Shown: positions 1-8,145, counted from the first letter of the stretch. The stretch is 64,000 nucleotides of DNA from Sphingomonas parva (ex Maeng et al. 2020) (GCF_004564275.1 NZ_SPDV01000021.1:62001-126000), one strand, 5' to 3'. Notes: generated from the letters alone by a model not told the origin. Made by a program: numbers and translations.

Positions 1-298
1 CCTCGTGCGACGTGACGTAGCCGCCGGTGGCGAGCGTCGCCGAGACGAGGAAGCCGAGCCACAGCGGGATGATTCCGGCCATCGCCAGCGGAAACAGCGC
101 CACCCAGAGCGCGAAGCCGCCGAGGGCGGCGACCGAATAGCCCCACATCGGCACGCCCATGTGCCGCGCGGCGATCTCCCGCTCGCGCAGCAGCAGCTGC
201 CGCCGCTCGTCGCGCGCAGGACCGGCGGCAGGGGTGCGGACCTCCGGCGCGGCGTCCGCGGCGCGGCCGGCGACGGTCTCGAGAGGCTGGGCGCTCAC
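1..298 (-). CDS. Fatty acid desaturase-family protein, N-terminal fragment
   Basis: Only about the first 99 codons lie in the window; the gene runs off the left edge. The GTG start at 298 overlaps the TGA of the upstream gene (GTGA), which fixes the start. A charged, Ala/Pro-rich N-terminus of about 45 residues is followed by two hydrophobic stretches (roughly residues 52-75 and 78-92) and ends at the window edge with the residues T-S-H-E. That last piece resembles the first histidine box (HExxH type) of membrane desaturases or hydroxylases that use a di-iron centre. The identification is an inference from this fragment; a sterol desaturase or carotenoid hydroxylase is equally possible. Confidence 0.55.
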   Translation of the reverse strand, partial: MSAQPLETVAGRAADAAPEVRTPAAGPARDERRQLLLREREIAARHMGVPMWGYSVAALGGFALWVALFPLAMAGIIPLWLGFLVSATLATGGYVTSHE

Positions 299-489
299 AG
301 CCAGCTGCCCTTGATGGTGGCGTAGCCGCCCCACAGGGATCCGAAGATCAAGCCGGCCGCGAGCGGGGAGAGGGCGAGCGGAGGCGCGATCCCCGCGAGC
401 ACGATCAGCTCGGCCGTGACCGGCGCGATGAAGCCGATACCAAACAACAACGGCATCACGAAGAAGATGCCTTTCAGCGCCTGCTGCAT
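295..489 (-). CDS. Small two-helix membrane protein
   Basis: A 64-residue protein with two hydrophobic segments (about residues 7-33 and 38-55) and almost no soluble part. I start it at the ATG at 489 because a strong AAGGGGAA ribosome site lies just upstream; the same frame stays open far upstream but opposite the HAD gene. It ends in a GTGA overlap with the desaturase-type gene, so the two are translationally coupled and the small protein may be an accessory subunit of that membrane enzyme. I do not recognise a named family. Confidence 0.65.
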   Translation of the reverse strand: MQQALKGIFFVMPLLFGIGFIAPVTAELIVLAGIAPPLALSPLAAGLIFGSLWGGYATIKGSWL

Positions 490-666
490 GGTTCCGGAAT
501 TTCCCCTTTGCCCCTCAATTCTCAAGCCGAATAGCATGGCGGCCGCAGCCAGGACAATCATGGTGGACGCCGCGTTAATCATCGGCGCCGAGGCGAAAGA
601 TCCGCAGCAGAGAGGGCGCCGCGCACGCGCACGGAAACAGTCGCTCCGATCGTCCGTTGTCGGGAC

Positions 667-1371
667 ATGTTCGATGCAGATCCTTCCCGCCGCCCCGCAC
701 CGCGCGCCGCCTTGTTCGACGTCGACGGTACGCTCGTCGACACCAACGATCTCCATGCCGTCGCCTGGGCCGAGGCGCTCCGCCATTTCGGCCACGACTT
801 TCCGGTCGAGACGATCCGCGAGCAGATCGGCAAGGGCGGCGACAATCTGATCCCGACCCTGCTCGGCGACATCCCCGAGGCAGAGCGCGAGGCGCTGGAG
901 GGTTTCCGCGGCACTCTGTTCAAGCGCGACTATCTTCCGCGCGCCGCGCCTTTCCCCGGCGTCCGGCCGCTGTTCGAGCGGCTCGCGGCGGACGGCGTGC
1001 GCATCCTCCTCGCCTCCTCGTCGAACCAGGACGAGGTGGCGTTCCACCTCGCCCTGATCGGCTGCGAGGATCTCGTCTTCGCGACGACCAGCCGCGACGA
1101 TGCGGCGCATTCCAAGCCGTGCCCGGACATCTTCGAGGCGGCGCTCGACAGGGCCGGCGTCGCCGCCGAAGAAGCGATCGTCATCGGCGATTCCCCGTGG
1201 GACGTCCTTGCCGCACGGCGCGCCGGCCTGGCCGTGATCGGCTTCCGCTCGGGCGGCTTTTCCGACGACGCGCTGCTCGATGGCGGCGCGATCGCCTTGT
1301 TCGACGGCCCGCGCGATCTCCTCGCCCGCTACGCGGCATCGCCGTTCGCGAGGTTCCATGCCGAAGCTTGA
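667..1371 (+). CDS. HAD-superfamily phosphatase (beta-phosphoglucomutase/Gph-like)
   Basis: A 234-residue soluble hydrolase of the haloacid dehalogenase superfamily, subfamily IA. Motif I is DVDGTLVDT (residues 18-26, nucleophile D18 and acid/base D20), motif II ASSSN (116-120), the motif III lysine is K150 in HSKPCPD, and motif IV is GDSPWD (174-179). Residues 30-90 form the alpha-helical cap typical of phosphoglycolate phosphatases and beta-phosphoglucomutases. All catalytic residues are present, so a phosphomonoester hydrolase or mutase is expected; the substrate cannot be read from sequence. It overlaps the next gene by 14 bases, so the two form an operon. Confidence 0.85.
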   Translation: MFDADPSRRPAPRAALFDVDGTLVDTNDLHAVAWAEALRHFGHDFPVETIREQIGKGGDNLIPTLLGDIPEAEREALEGFRGTLFKRDYLPRAAPFPGVRPLFERLAADGVRILLASSSNQDEVAFHLALIGCEDLVFATTSRDDAAHSKPCPDIFEAALDRAGVAAEEAIVIGDSPWDVLAARRAGLAVIGFRSGGFSDDALLDGGAIALFDGPRDLLARYAASPFARFHAEA

Positions 1372-1996
1372 GGACGCCGCCGAGCCGTTGCTCGCGGCCG
1401 ACGTCGAGGTCGTCGAGGCGGTCCAGCCGATCCGCGACAATCCTGTGTTCGAGCGGCTGGCCGATCTCGGCGACGAGCCGCAGCTGCGCATCCTCTGCGC
1501 GGCGACCATGGCGCTCGGCGCATTCCAGCAGGATCGCCGTCTCGTGCTCGCCGGCGCCCGCATGCTCGCGGCGCACACGCTGGCGACCTTTGCCAAGGAC
1601 TTCGTCAAGCATCGGATCGACCGCACCCGGCCGCGCTCGCTCGGCCGGGCCGAGACCGATCATCGCCTGGCCCCCGGCCGCAGCCGCGCCAAGGAGGAGA
1701 GCAGCTTTCCTTCCGGCCACGCCGCCGGAGCGGCCGCAGTCGCGCGTGCCTTCGCCCGCGCTTTTCCCGAAGCCGCGGCACCGGCCTATGCCGCCGGCGG
1801 TGTCCTCGCCGCCGCGCAGATTCCGCGCTGCGCGCATTATCCGACCGACGTCGGCGCCGGTCTGGCGATCGGCATCGCCGCCGAGGCAGCGCTGGACGCC
1901 GGTCTCGCCCTCGCCGCGAAGGCGCTGCGTCCGTCCTCCCCGGAGGTGCCGCCGCTTGCGTTCCCGATCGTGCTGCCGCTCCCGCCCGGCACCTGA
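1358..1996 (+). CDS. PAP2-family phosphatase
   Basis: A 212-residue type 2 phosphatidic acid phosphatase-like protein. The three family motifs are visible: KHRIDRTRP (residues 84-92), SSFPSGH (115-121) and R-C-A-H-Y-P-T-D (157-164). In the third motif the usual arginine six residues before the catalytic histidine (H160) is replaced by Q154, while an arginine sits three residues before it, so it is a variant active site. The start is the ATG inside the end of the HAD gene, which gives a normal-length protein. Substrates in this family are lipid or isoprenyl phosphates; pairing with a HAD phosphatase suggests related dephosphorylation steps, but that is inference. Confidence 0.8.
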   Translation: MPKLEDAAEPLLAADVEVVEAVQPIRDNPVFERLADLGDEPQLRILCAATMALGAFQQDRRLVLAGARMLAAHTLATFAKDFVKHRIDRTRPRSLGRAETDHRLAPGRSRAKEESSFPSGHAAGAAAVARAFARAFPEAAAPAYAAGGVLAAAQIPRCAHYPTDVGAGLAIGIAAEAALDAGLALAAKALRPSSPEVPPLAFPIVLPLPPGT

Positions 1997-2073
1997 TCGC
2001 ACCCTCTGGCAAGAGCGGGCGGCCTGCATTAGGTCCGCAAGCAGCTTCCCAGCGCTTTCCAGGAGTCCGCCGC

Positions 2074-3981
2074 GTGCGCCAGTCCGTCTTCCGCCTGCCG
2101 ATCCTCGCCCTTCCGCTTCTCGCCCTCGCCGCCTGCGCCCCGACCGCGGAGCAGGCCCAGCCGGAAACCGCCGGCCTGGTCGCCCCGGTCCTGACGGGCG
2201 CCGATGCGGTCGACAGCTCGACCCATGCCCGCCCCGCCGAGGCGCGCGTCACCCATGTGGCGCTCGATCTCGCCGCCGATTTCGCGGCGAAACGCCTGTC
2301 CGGCACCGCCACGCTTGATGTCGAGGCCGCCCGCGGCGCCAGGGAGATCGTGCTCGATTCCAAGGGTCTCGAGATCGCCTCGGTGACCGACGGGCAGGGC
2401 AGGGCGCTGCCCTTCGCGCTCGGGGCGTCCGATCCCGCGCTCGGCGCGCCGCTCACCATCCAGCTGCAGGGCGCGCGGCAGATCCGCATCGCTTACGCCA
2501 GCGCGCCGCAGGCCGAGGCCCTGCAGTGGCTCTCGCCCGAGCAGACCGCGGGCAAGCAGCACCCGTTCCTGTTCAGCCAGGGCCAGGCGATCCTCAACCG
2601 CACCTGGATCCCGACCCAGGACAGTCCGGGCATCCGCCAGACCTGGGAGGCGAGGATCGTCGTTCCCGAGCCGCTGACTGCGGTGATGAGCGGCGAGCGG
2701 CTGAGCCCGGAGGGCGAGCCCGCCGCCGGCGGCCGCGCCTTCCGCTTCCGCATGGACAAGCCGGTCGCGCCCTATCTGATCGCCATCGCGATCGGCGATC
2801 TCGCCTTCCAGCCGCTCGGGCCGCGCACCGGCGTCTGGGCCGAGCCGGCGACGATGCCCGCCGCCGCGGCGGAGCTGGTCGATACCGAGAAGATGGTCGC
2901 CGCCGCCGAGGCGCTCTACGGTCCCTATCGCTGGGGCCGCTACGACATGATCGTCCTGCCGCCCGCCTTCCCCTACGGCGGCATGGAGAATCCGACGCTC
3001 ACCTTCCTGACGCCGAGCTTCATCGCCGGCGACCGCAGCCTCGTCGGCCTTGTCGCGCACGAGCTCGCGCACAGCTGGTCCGGCAATCTCGTCACCAACG
3101 CCGTCTGGCCGGACAGCTGGCTGAACGAGGGCTTCACCTCCTATTTCGAGAACCGCATCATGGAGGCGCTCTACGGCAAGGCGCGCGCCGCCCAGGAGGA
3201 GGCCTTGTCCTTTTCGGAGATCGAGGGGGCGCTGACCGAGCTCGGCGCCACCGCGCCGGGCACCCGCCTCCACAATCCGGACGAGGACAATGAGGGCGGC
3301 GCCAGCGGCATCGTCTACGACAAGGGCGCGGCCTTCCTGCGCACGATCGAGCGGACCGTCGGGCGCGAGCGCTTCGATGCCTATCTGCGCTCCTATTTCG
3401 ATCGTCACGCCTTCCAGCCGATGACGTCGGCCCGCTTCCTCGCCGATCTGCGCGCCAATCTGGTGCGCGGCGATCAGGATTTCGAGCGGCGCCTGATGCT
3501 CGATCAATGGGTCTATCAGCCGGGCCTGCCGTCGAACGTCGCGCGGCCCGATCCGGCCGCCTTCGCCGCGGTCGACCGCGCGGTCACGGCCTTCAACGCC
3601 GGCGGCCCGGCCGCGGCGGTGCCTTATGGCGGCTGGACGACGGCGGAGCGCCTGCGCTTCCTCAACGCTCTGCCGCGCACGCTGCCGCAGCCGCGGCTCG
3701 CCGAGCTCGACCGCGCCTTCCAGCTCTCGCAGAGCGGCAATGCCGAAACCCTGTTCGCCTGGCTCCAGCTCGCCCTCGCCAACCGCTACCAGCCCGCCGT
3801 CGCGCCCGCCGAGCGCTTCCTGATGTCGCTCGGCCGCCGCAAGTTCGTCGCCCCGCTGTTCGAGACCCTGGTCGCCCAGGGCGACTGGGGCCGCCCGATC
3901 GCCGAGCGCATCTACGCCAGGGCACGGCCGACCTACCACGCGGTCACCACCGGCACGGTCGACAAGATCATGGGGAAATAG
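2074..3981 (+). CDS. M1-family zinc aminopeptidase, lipoprotein
   Basis: A 635-residue metallopeptidase related to leukotriene A4 hydrolase/aminopeptidase B. The signal peptide ends in a lipobox (LAAC, cysteine near residue 22), so it should be anchored on the periplasmic side of a membrane. The exopeptidase loop GGMEN is at 302-306, the zinc site HELAH at 329-333, and the third zinc ligand E352 follows after the standard 18-residue gap. The C-terminal 150 residues form an alpha-helical region as in the LTA4H group. The start is GTG at 2074. It likely trims peptides in the periplasm for nutrition. A perfect hairpin follows 15 bases after the stop. Confidence 0.9.
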   Translation: MRQSVFRLPILALPLLALAACAPTAEQAQPETAGLVAPVLTGADAVDSSTHARPAEARVTHVALDLAADFAAKRLSGTATLDVEAARGAREIVLDSKGLEIASVTDGQGRALPFALGASDPALGAPLTIQLQGARQIRIAYASAPQAEALQWLSPEQTAGKQHPFLFSQGQAILNRTWIPTQDSPGIRQTWEARIVVPEPLTAVMSGERLSPEGEPAAGGRAFRFRMDKPVAPYLIAIAIGDLAFQPLGPRTGVWAEPATMPAAAAELVDTEKMVAAAEALYGPYRWGRYDMIVLPPAFPYGGMENPTLTFLTPSFIAGDRSLVGLVAHELAHSWSGNLVTNAVWPDSWLNEGFTSYFENRIMEALYGKARAAQEEALSFSEIEGALTELGATAPGTRLHNPDEDNEGGASGIVYDKGAAFLRTIERTVGRERFDAYLRSYFDRHAFQPMTSARFLADLRANLVRGDQDFERRLMLDQWVYQPGLPSNVARPDPAAFAAVDRAVTAFNAGGPAAAVPYGGWTTAERLRFLNALPRTLPQPRLAELDRAFQLSQSGNAETLFAWLQLALANRYQPAVAPAERFLMSLGRRKFVAPLFETLVAQGDWGRPIAERIYARARPTYHAVTTGTVDKIMGK

Positions 3982-3996
3982 CGCCTGCGAGGATTG

Positions 3997-4032
3997 TGTA
4001 ACCCTCACGTGACAAGCTACGTGAGGGTTACA
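3997..4032 (+). terminator. Perfect 14-bp hairpin after the M1 peptidase gene
   Basis: TGTAACCCTCACGT (3997-4010) pairs perfectly with ACGTGAGGGTTACA (4019-4032) around an 8-base loop and is followed by an AT-rich stretch. It lacks a clean T-run, so it may be a terminator or simply an inverted repeat at the edge of the adjacent REP-like cassette. Confidence 0.55.
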
Positions 4033-4076
4033 TTATGCATATACGGGGTGATTCTGCTGCACCTCTTCCTGGGCAC

Positions 4077-4508
4077 GTCATCCCGGCGGACGCCGGGATC
4101 TCCGGTCGGAAAGGCGCCGCGCTCAAGGGAGGCGCGGCTCCTCAGGCGTTGATCGTCTCCCACAGATCCGCCCAATCGGAATTGACGGCTTCGATCAGCT
4201 CGATCTTCCAGGCGCGCCGCCACTCCTTCAGCGCTTTCTCGCGCGCGATCGCTTCGTCGATCGTGGGATAGTGCTCCGCGTAAACGAGTCGGTTGAGGTT
4301 GTAGCGCCGGCAGTGTGCTGATCCCGTACCCGCGCGATGCTGCGCCACCCGCGCCACAAGGTCGGCGGTGACGCCCACGTAAAGCGCCCCGCCGGGCTTG
4401 TTGGTCATGATGTAGGCCCAGCCGCCTTTCACCCCGTGAGGATGCGCCGGTGCGGCCATCTGCGCCAGCGCCCTACCGACCGGGGATTCCGGCTTTCGCC
4501 GGAATGAC
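4077..4508. mobile_element. REPIN-like cassette: inverted REP arms enclosing a GIY-YIG gene
   Basis: The left arm (4077-4109) and right arm (4476-4508) are 33 bases long and inverted with respect to each other, matching at about 28 of 33 positions; each begins GTCATYCCGGCG and contains its own small hairpin (CCGGC-NNN-GCCGG). The only gene between them is the GIY-YIG nuclease. Arms of the same family occur at 5850-5874 and 42404-42515. I infer a non-autonomous or nuclease-linked repeat element; no target-site duplication is evident. Confidence 0.5.
4142..4459 (-). CDS. GIY-YIG endonuclease-family protein
   Basis: A 105-residue single-domain GIY-YIG protein of the UPF0213/YhbQ-like group. The motif pair appears as G-G-W-A-Y-I-M-T-N and L-Y-V-G-V-T, followed by H-R-A and the C-terminal E-K-A-L-K-E-W-R-R-A-W-K block and N-S-D-W typical of this family. 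An upstream in-frame ATG at 4525 exists, but the extra 22 codons would be translated from the REP-like arm, so I choose the ATG at 4459. The nuclease activity of this subgroup is presumed from the fold. Its position inside inverted repeat arms suggests that it travels with, or acts on, these repeats. Confidence 0.8.
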   Translation of the reverse strand: MAAPAHPHGVKGGWAYIMTNKPGGALYVGVTADLVARVAQHRAGTGSAHCRRYNLNRLVYAEHYPTIDEAIAREKALKEWRRAWKIELIEAVNSDWADLWETINA

Positions 4509-4581
4509 GGTGTTGGAAGGAGCAATGCTGCTTAGCAAACGATCTATTGCGTAAACACAACAAACCATGTAGCAAACCCAC

Positions 4582-4821
4582 ATGTTCAACCGAATCGCCC
4601 TACTGCGTGCCGACGGCAACGTGTCCCGCAAGGCGCTGGCGGAGGCGGTCGGGGTGAACCCGCAGACGATCGGCTATCTGGAGCGGGGCGACTATAAGCC
4701 GAGCCTCGAGCTGGCGATGAAGATCGCCGCTTTCTTCGGCGTGCCGGTCGAACTGGTCTTCTCCTTCACCCCGTTCGAATCGGTCACCGACGCGCTGAAG
4801 CGCGTCCAGGAGGCATCATGA
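4582..4821 (+). CDS. XRE/Cro-C1-type transcriptional regulator
   Basis: A 79-residue helix-turn-helix protein that is essentially only the DNA-binding domain. The helix-turn-helix spans about residues 14-37 (K-A-L-A-E-A-V-G-V-N-P-Q-T-I-G-Y-L-E-R), and the C-terminal part (S-L-E-L-A-M-K-I-A-A-F-F) is the signature of the short YozG-like subgroup. In other bacteria such regulators sit next to small membrane proteins, as here: its TGA overlaps the ATG of the next gene (ATGA). It probably autoregulates the operon. Confidence 0.88.
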   Translation: MFNRIALLRADGNVSRKALAEAVGVNPQTIGYLERGDYKPSLELAMKIAAFFGVPVELVFSFTPFESVTDALKRVQEAS

Positions 4822-5318
4822 CGAGAATGATCGCACGGCATCGCGCGGCCGCCGGAATCCTCGCGCTCCTCGCCCTGGTCCTGTTCTACACGCTGCCGGA
4901 GGAGACCGGCGATGCCTGGGGCGATGTGGCCATGGCGACCCTCGACGTCCTCATGCTGCTGGTCGTGATCGCCGGCGGCTGGGCGCTGTTCACCTCGCCG
5001 TATTTCAACATCCTGCACCGCGAGAGCCCGCTCCGCCGGGCGGCAACCGGCATCACCGATCTCGACGAGCGCGAGCTGGCGCTGCGCGATCGCGCCAGCG
5101 GGCTCACCTACAATCTGTTCGTGGTCCTGAACATGATCGCCATAGGCGCCCTTGCGCTCGCCATCGAACAGGCCTGGGTCGTGCTCGACGGCGACATGCT
5201 GATGAAGGCCTTCATTCCCTATTCCTACGTCAGCCTGTTTCTGCCGGTGCTGACTCTCGAGTGGTTCGAGCCGTCCTCGCTCTGGGCGACGCCGATCGAC
5301 GATGAGGAGGAAGCGTGA
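4818..5318 (+). CDS. Four-helix membrane protein, DUF2178-like
   Basis: A 166-residue integral membrane protein with four hydrophobic segments (about residues 10-25, 38-58, 95-118 and 128-148). Between the second and third segments lies a cytoplasmic-looking loop with L-D-E-R-E-L-A-L-R-D-R-A-S, a motif reminiscent of the D-E-R conserved loop in DUF2178-type proteins that accompany XRE regulators. It starts within the stop of the regulator gene (ATGA) and is directly followed by a second protein with the same loop. The function is unknown; the operon resembles small regulator/membrane-sensor or immunity pairs. Confidence 0.7.
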   Translation: MTRMIARHRAAAGILALLALVLFYTLPEETGDAWGDVAMATLDVLMLLVVIAGGWALFTSPYFNILHRESPLRRAATGITDLDERELALRDRASGLTYNLFVVLNMIAIGALALAIEQAWVVLDGDMLMKAFIPYSYVSLFLPVLTLEWFEPSSLWATPIDDEEEA

Positions 5319-5830
5319 TGCCGTTGCTCGAGAGCCTGGACCGCTTCGTCCATCGGACGCGCCTCGACATCCTGACCCCGCACGCCGAGCGGCGCCGGCG
5401 AAGCTTCCGCTGGCTGCCTGCCGCCTCGCTGGCGGCTCTGCTCATCGGCTACGCCCTCGTCGCCGCCTCGACGCGCGGCGCCGTATCGCCGCAAGCCGGG
5501 TTCACGGGCGCGCTCGCGTTCGTCGCCGGCTGCACCGCCGCGACCGTGCTCCGCCTGTTCGGACCGCGTCTCGATCCCGATCCGGCCGCTGCGCTGGACG
5601 AGCGCGAGATCGCGCTGAAGGCCCGCGCCGGGAGCCTCTCGGGTGCGATCCTTCTCTGGGGCGCAATGCTGTTCTGCTTCTACGCGGGCTATGCCGCTGC
5701 GGTGGGCGCGTGGATACCGGCCAACGTCACCGAATGGGTGCTGCTCGGCCTCGGCCTCCAGGCCGCGGCGCTCGCTTTGCCGGTGCTGGTCGCGAGCTGG
5801 CTGCAGCCGCGGCTCGACGCGGAGGAATAG
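5318..5830 (+). CDS. Four-helix membrane protein, paralogue-like partner of the preceding gene
   Basis: About 170 residues with four predicted membrane segments (around residues 32-50, 60-82, 108-132 and 140-162) and the loop L-D-E-R-E-I-A-L-K-A-R-A-G-S, nearly the same as in the upstream protein. The ATG at 5318 overlaps the preceding TGA and lies 5-6 bases after a GAGGAGGAA ribosome site; a GTG three bases earlier is possible. The shared loop and topology suggest that both arose by duplication and may form a heteromer. No enzyme motif is visible. Confidence 0.7.
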   Translation: MPLLESLDRFVHRTRLDILTPHAERRRRSFRWLPAASLAALLIGYALVAASTRGAVSPQAGFTGALAFVAGCTAATVLRLFGPRLDPDPAAALDEREIALKARAGSLSGAILLWGAMLFCFYAGYAAAVGAWIPANVTEWVLLGLGLQAAALALPVLVASWLQPRLDAEE

Positions 5831-5849
5831 GGGAGGGCGTGCCTAGTTC

Positions 5850-5874
5850 GTCACCCGGCGAAAGCCGGGATGAC
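5850..5874. repeat. Single REP-like palindrome
   Basis: GTCACCCGGCG and GCCGGGATGAC form an imperfect palindrome around AAA. It is the same repeat family as the arms at 4077-4109, 4476-4508 and 42404-42515. Confidence 0.7.
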
Positions 5875-6022
5875 GGTCTTGCGCCCGGAGCTCGCGCCCC
5901 ATCGCGGCGACCCGCCTTGCGACCAACCGTTCGGCGCATTCTCACGACTCCCGGACTTCTCCCGAAGCGCTGTTTTGCAAGCGAAAAGCGGCTCCGTTCG
6001 CCGCATCTTCAGCGCCGAAATC

Positions 6023-6031
6023 TGTGCATAA
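6023..6031 (-). promoter_or_regulatory. Candidate DnaA box upstream of nrdA
   Basis: TTATGCACA on the minus strand fits the DnaA consensus TTATNCACA, 237 bases before the nrdA start. DnaA control of nrd genes is known in E. coli. A single 9-mer can arise by chance. Confidence 0.35.
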
Positions 6032-6267
6032 CTCATTAAGGCTCTTGGCGGCGGATTCGAGTTGCGGCACAAACGGTTGTGGCGCTGCCATGGGGGTGAC
6101 GCTAGCACTTGTAGGCGTTCGCTGCGGTCCCCATATCGGTCCGCAGTCGGAAACGGGCTGCCCTGTGGAAATCGGGGACAAGCCGAATAAGCGCCGCGTC
6201 CCCCTTCGCAATCGCGCTTATACTGGGCTAGAGCCTGCGGAACGGAATAAGAACAAGGGGTGTGAGC

Positions 6268-8145
6268 ATGGACCTGAGCGGCAGCAGCGAAATCGCGTCG
6301 GACGACGTCACGGTCGCGAGTCCGGCGGCGGAGAGCAAGCCGGCCAGGCCGGCGATCTATCCGCTCCAGGTGGACCGCAGCCGCGACGAGCTGCTCACCG
6401 ATTTCGGCAAGGACACGCTCAAGGATCGCTATCTCCTTCCCGGCGAATCCTATCAGGACCTGTTCGTCCGCGTCTCCTCGGCTTATGCCGATGACGAGCT
6501 GCACGCCCAGCGCATGTACGATTACATGTCGCGTCTGTGGTTCATGCCGGCGACTCCGGTCCTCTCCAACGGCGGCACCGGCCGCGGCCTGCCGATCAGC
6601 TGCTATCTGAACAGCGTCGACGACAGCCTCGACGGCATCGTCGGCACCTGGAACGAGAACGTCTGGCTGGCCAGCCGCGGCGGCGGCATCGGCACTTATT
6701 GGGGCAGCGTCCGCGGCATCGGCGAGCCGGTCGGCCTCAACGGCAAGACCTCGGGCATCATCCCGTTCGTCCGGGTGATGGATTCGCTCACCCTCGCGAT
6801 CAGCCAGGGCTCGCTGCGTCGCGGCTCGGCCGCCTGCTATCTCGACATCTCGCACCCGGAGATCGAGGAGTTCCTCGAGATCCGCAAGCCGTCGGGTGAC
6901 TTCAACCGCAAGGCGCTGAACCTCCACCACGGCGTGCTCGTCACGGATGCGTTCATGGAAGCGGTCCGCGACGGCGCCGAATGGACGCTGCGCAGCCCGA
7001 AGGACGGCTCGGAGCGCGGCAAGGTCGACGCCCGCGCCTTGTTCCAGAAGCTGGTCGAGACCCGTCTCCAGACCGGCGAGCCCTACATCATCTTCATCGA
7101 CAAGGTGAATGCGACGATGCCGCGCCACCAGCGCGACCTCGGGCTCAAGGTCTCGACCTCGAACCTCTGCTCCGAGATCACGCTGCCGACCGGCATCGAT
7201 CACCTCGGCAACGCCCGCACCGCGGTCTGCTGCCTCTCCTCGCTCAACCTCGAGACCTGGGACCAGTGGAACGGCGATCGCCGCTTCATCGAAGACGTCA
7301 TGCGCTTCCTCGACAACGTGCTGACCGATTACATCGATCGCGCGCCGGAGGAGATGGCGCGGGCCAAGTACAGCGCGATGCGCGAGCGCTCGGTCGGTCT
7401 CGGCGTGATGGGCTTCCACTCGTTCCTGCAGGCGCGCAGCATCCCGTTCGAGGGTGCCATGGCCAAGTCCTGGAACATGCGCATCTTCAAGCACATCAGC
7501 GCCCAGGTGAACGAGGCGTCGATGATGCTCGCGCACGAGCGCGGGCCGTGCCCGGACGCCGCCGACATGGGCGTGATGGAGCGCTTCAGCTCGAAGATGG
7601 CGATCGCGCCAACCGCGTCGATCTCGATCATCGCCGGCGGCACCTCCGCCTGCATCGAGCCGATCCCGGCCAATATCTACACCCACAAGACGCTGTCGGG
7701 CTCGTTCTCGATCCGCAATCCGTATCTCGAGGCCCTGCTCAAGGAGAAGGCGAAGAACTCCGAAGGCGTGTGGTCGTCGATCCTCGAGCGCGGCGGCTCG
7801 GTCCAGCACCTCGATTTCCTCACCCAGGAAGAGAAGGACGTGTTCAAGACCAGCTTCGAGATCGACCAGCGCTGGCTGATCGAGCTCGCCGCCGATCGCA
7901 CGCCCTATATCGACCAGGCGACCTCGCTGAACCTGTTCATCCCGGCCGACGTCGACAAATGGGACCTGCTGATGCTCCATTATCGCGCGTGGGAGCTCGG
8001 CATCAAATCGCTTTACTATCTGCGCTCCAAGTCGGTGCAGCGCGCCGGCTTCGCCGGCGGCGTCGAGGCGGACAACACGCCCGACCTCAAGCAGATCGAG
8101 CTCGCCGCCACGACCGATTACGACGAATGCCTGGCCTGCCAATGA
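6268..8145 (+). CDS. nrdA: Ribonucleoside-diphosphate reductase, alpha subunit
   Basis: A 625-residue class I ribonucleotide reductase large subunit, which reduces ribonucleoside diphosphates to deoxyribonucleotides with the radical-generating beta subunit encoded at 14477. It carries the core ten-stranded barrel sequence with the cysteine of the SCYLNSVDD region, the N-L-C-S-E active-site segment and the P-T-A-S-I-S segment. The C-terminal redox pair is C-L-A-C-Q. It is shorter than E. coli NrdA, and the N-terminus does not look like a full ATP-cone, so overall-activity control by dATP may be reduced or absent. The ATG at 6268 is preferred over a GTG two codons upstream because of the AAGGGG spacing. 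Its 3' end is part of a long hairpin. Confidence 0.95.
   Translation: MDLSGSSEIASDDVTVASPAAESKPARPAIYPLQVDRSRDELLTDFGKDTLKDRYLLPGESYQDLFVRVSSAYADDELHAQRMYDYMSRLWFMPATPVLSNGGTGRGLPISCYLNSVDDSLDGIVGTWNENVWLASRGGGIGTYWGSVRGIGEPVGLNGKTSGIIPFVRVMDSLTLAISQGSLRRGSAACYLDISHPEIEEFLEIRKPSGDFNRKALNLHHGVLVTDAFMEAVRDGAEWTLRSPKDGSERGKVDARALFQKLVETRLQTGEPYIIFIDKVNATMPRHQRDLGLKVSTSNLCSEITLPTGIDHLGNARTAVCCLSSLNLETWDQWNGDRRFIEDVMRFLDNVLTDYIDRAPEEMARAKYSAMRERSVGLGVMGFHSFLQARSIPFEGAMAKSWNMRIFKHISAQVNEASMMLAHERGPCPDAADMGVMERFSSKMAIAPTASISIIAGGTSACIEPIPANIYTHKTLSGSFSIRNPYLEALLKEKAKNSEGVWSSILERGGSVQHLDFLTQEEKDVFKTSFEIDQRWLIELAADRTPYIDQATSLNLFIPADVDKWDLLMLHYRAWELGIKSLYYLRSKSVQRAGFAGGVEADNTPDLKQIELAATTDYDECLACQ

Larger units (their letters stand above)
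5831..6267. other. 437-base intergenic region upstream of nrdA
   Basis: It contains one REP-like palindrome (5850-5874), a perfect match to the DnaA-box consensus TTATNCACA on the minus strand (6023-6031), a possible -10 hexamer TATACT (6219-6224) and the ribosome site AAGGGG in front of nrdA. I see no credible coding frame and no clear NrdR box here. Confidence 0.5.

Noticed and set aside
2029-4008. 659-codon minus-strand frame opposite the M1 aminopeptidase
   Set aside because: Same artefact; the plus-strand product has intact catalytic motifs and a signal peptide.
4017-4223. Minus-strand frame overlapping the left REP-like arm and the end of the GIY-YIG gene
   Set aside because: It reads through palindromic repeats and has no ribosome site.
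4459-4525. Upstream ATG of the GIY-YIG gene
   Set aside because: The extra codons come from the repeat arm and do not resemble the family's N-terminus.
5851-8142. Long minus-strand frame opposite nrdA
   Set aside because: It is the GC-driven shadow of nrdA, with no ribosome site or protein-like composition.
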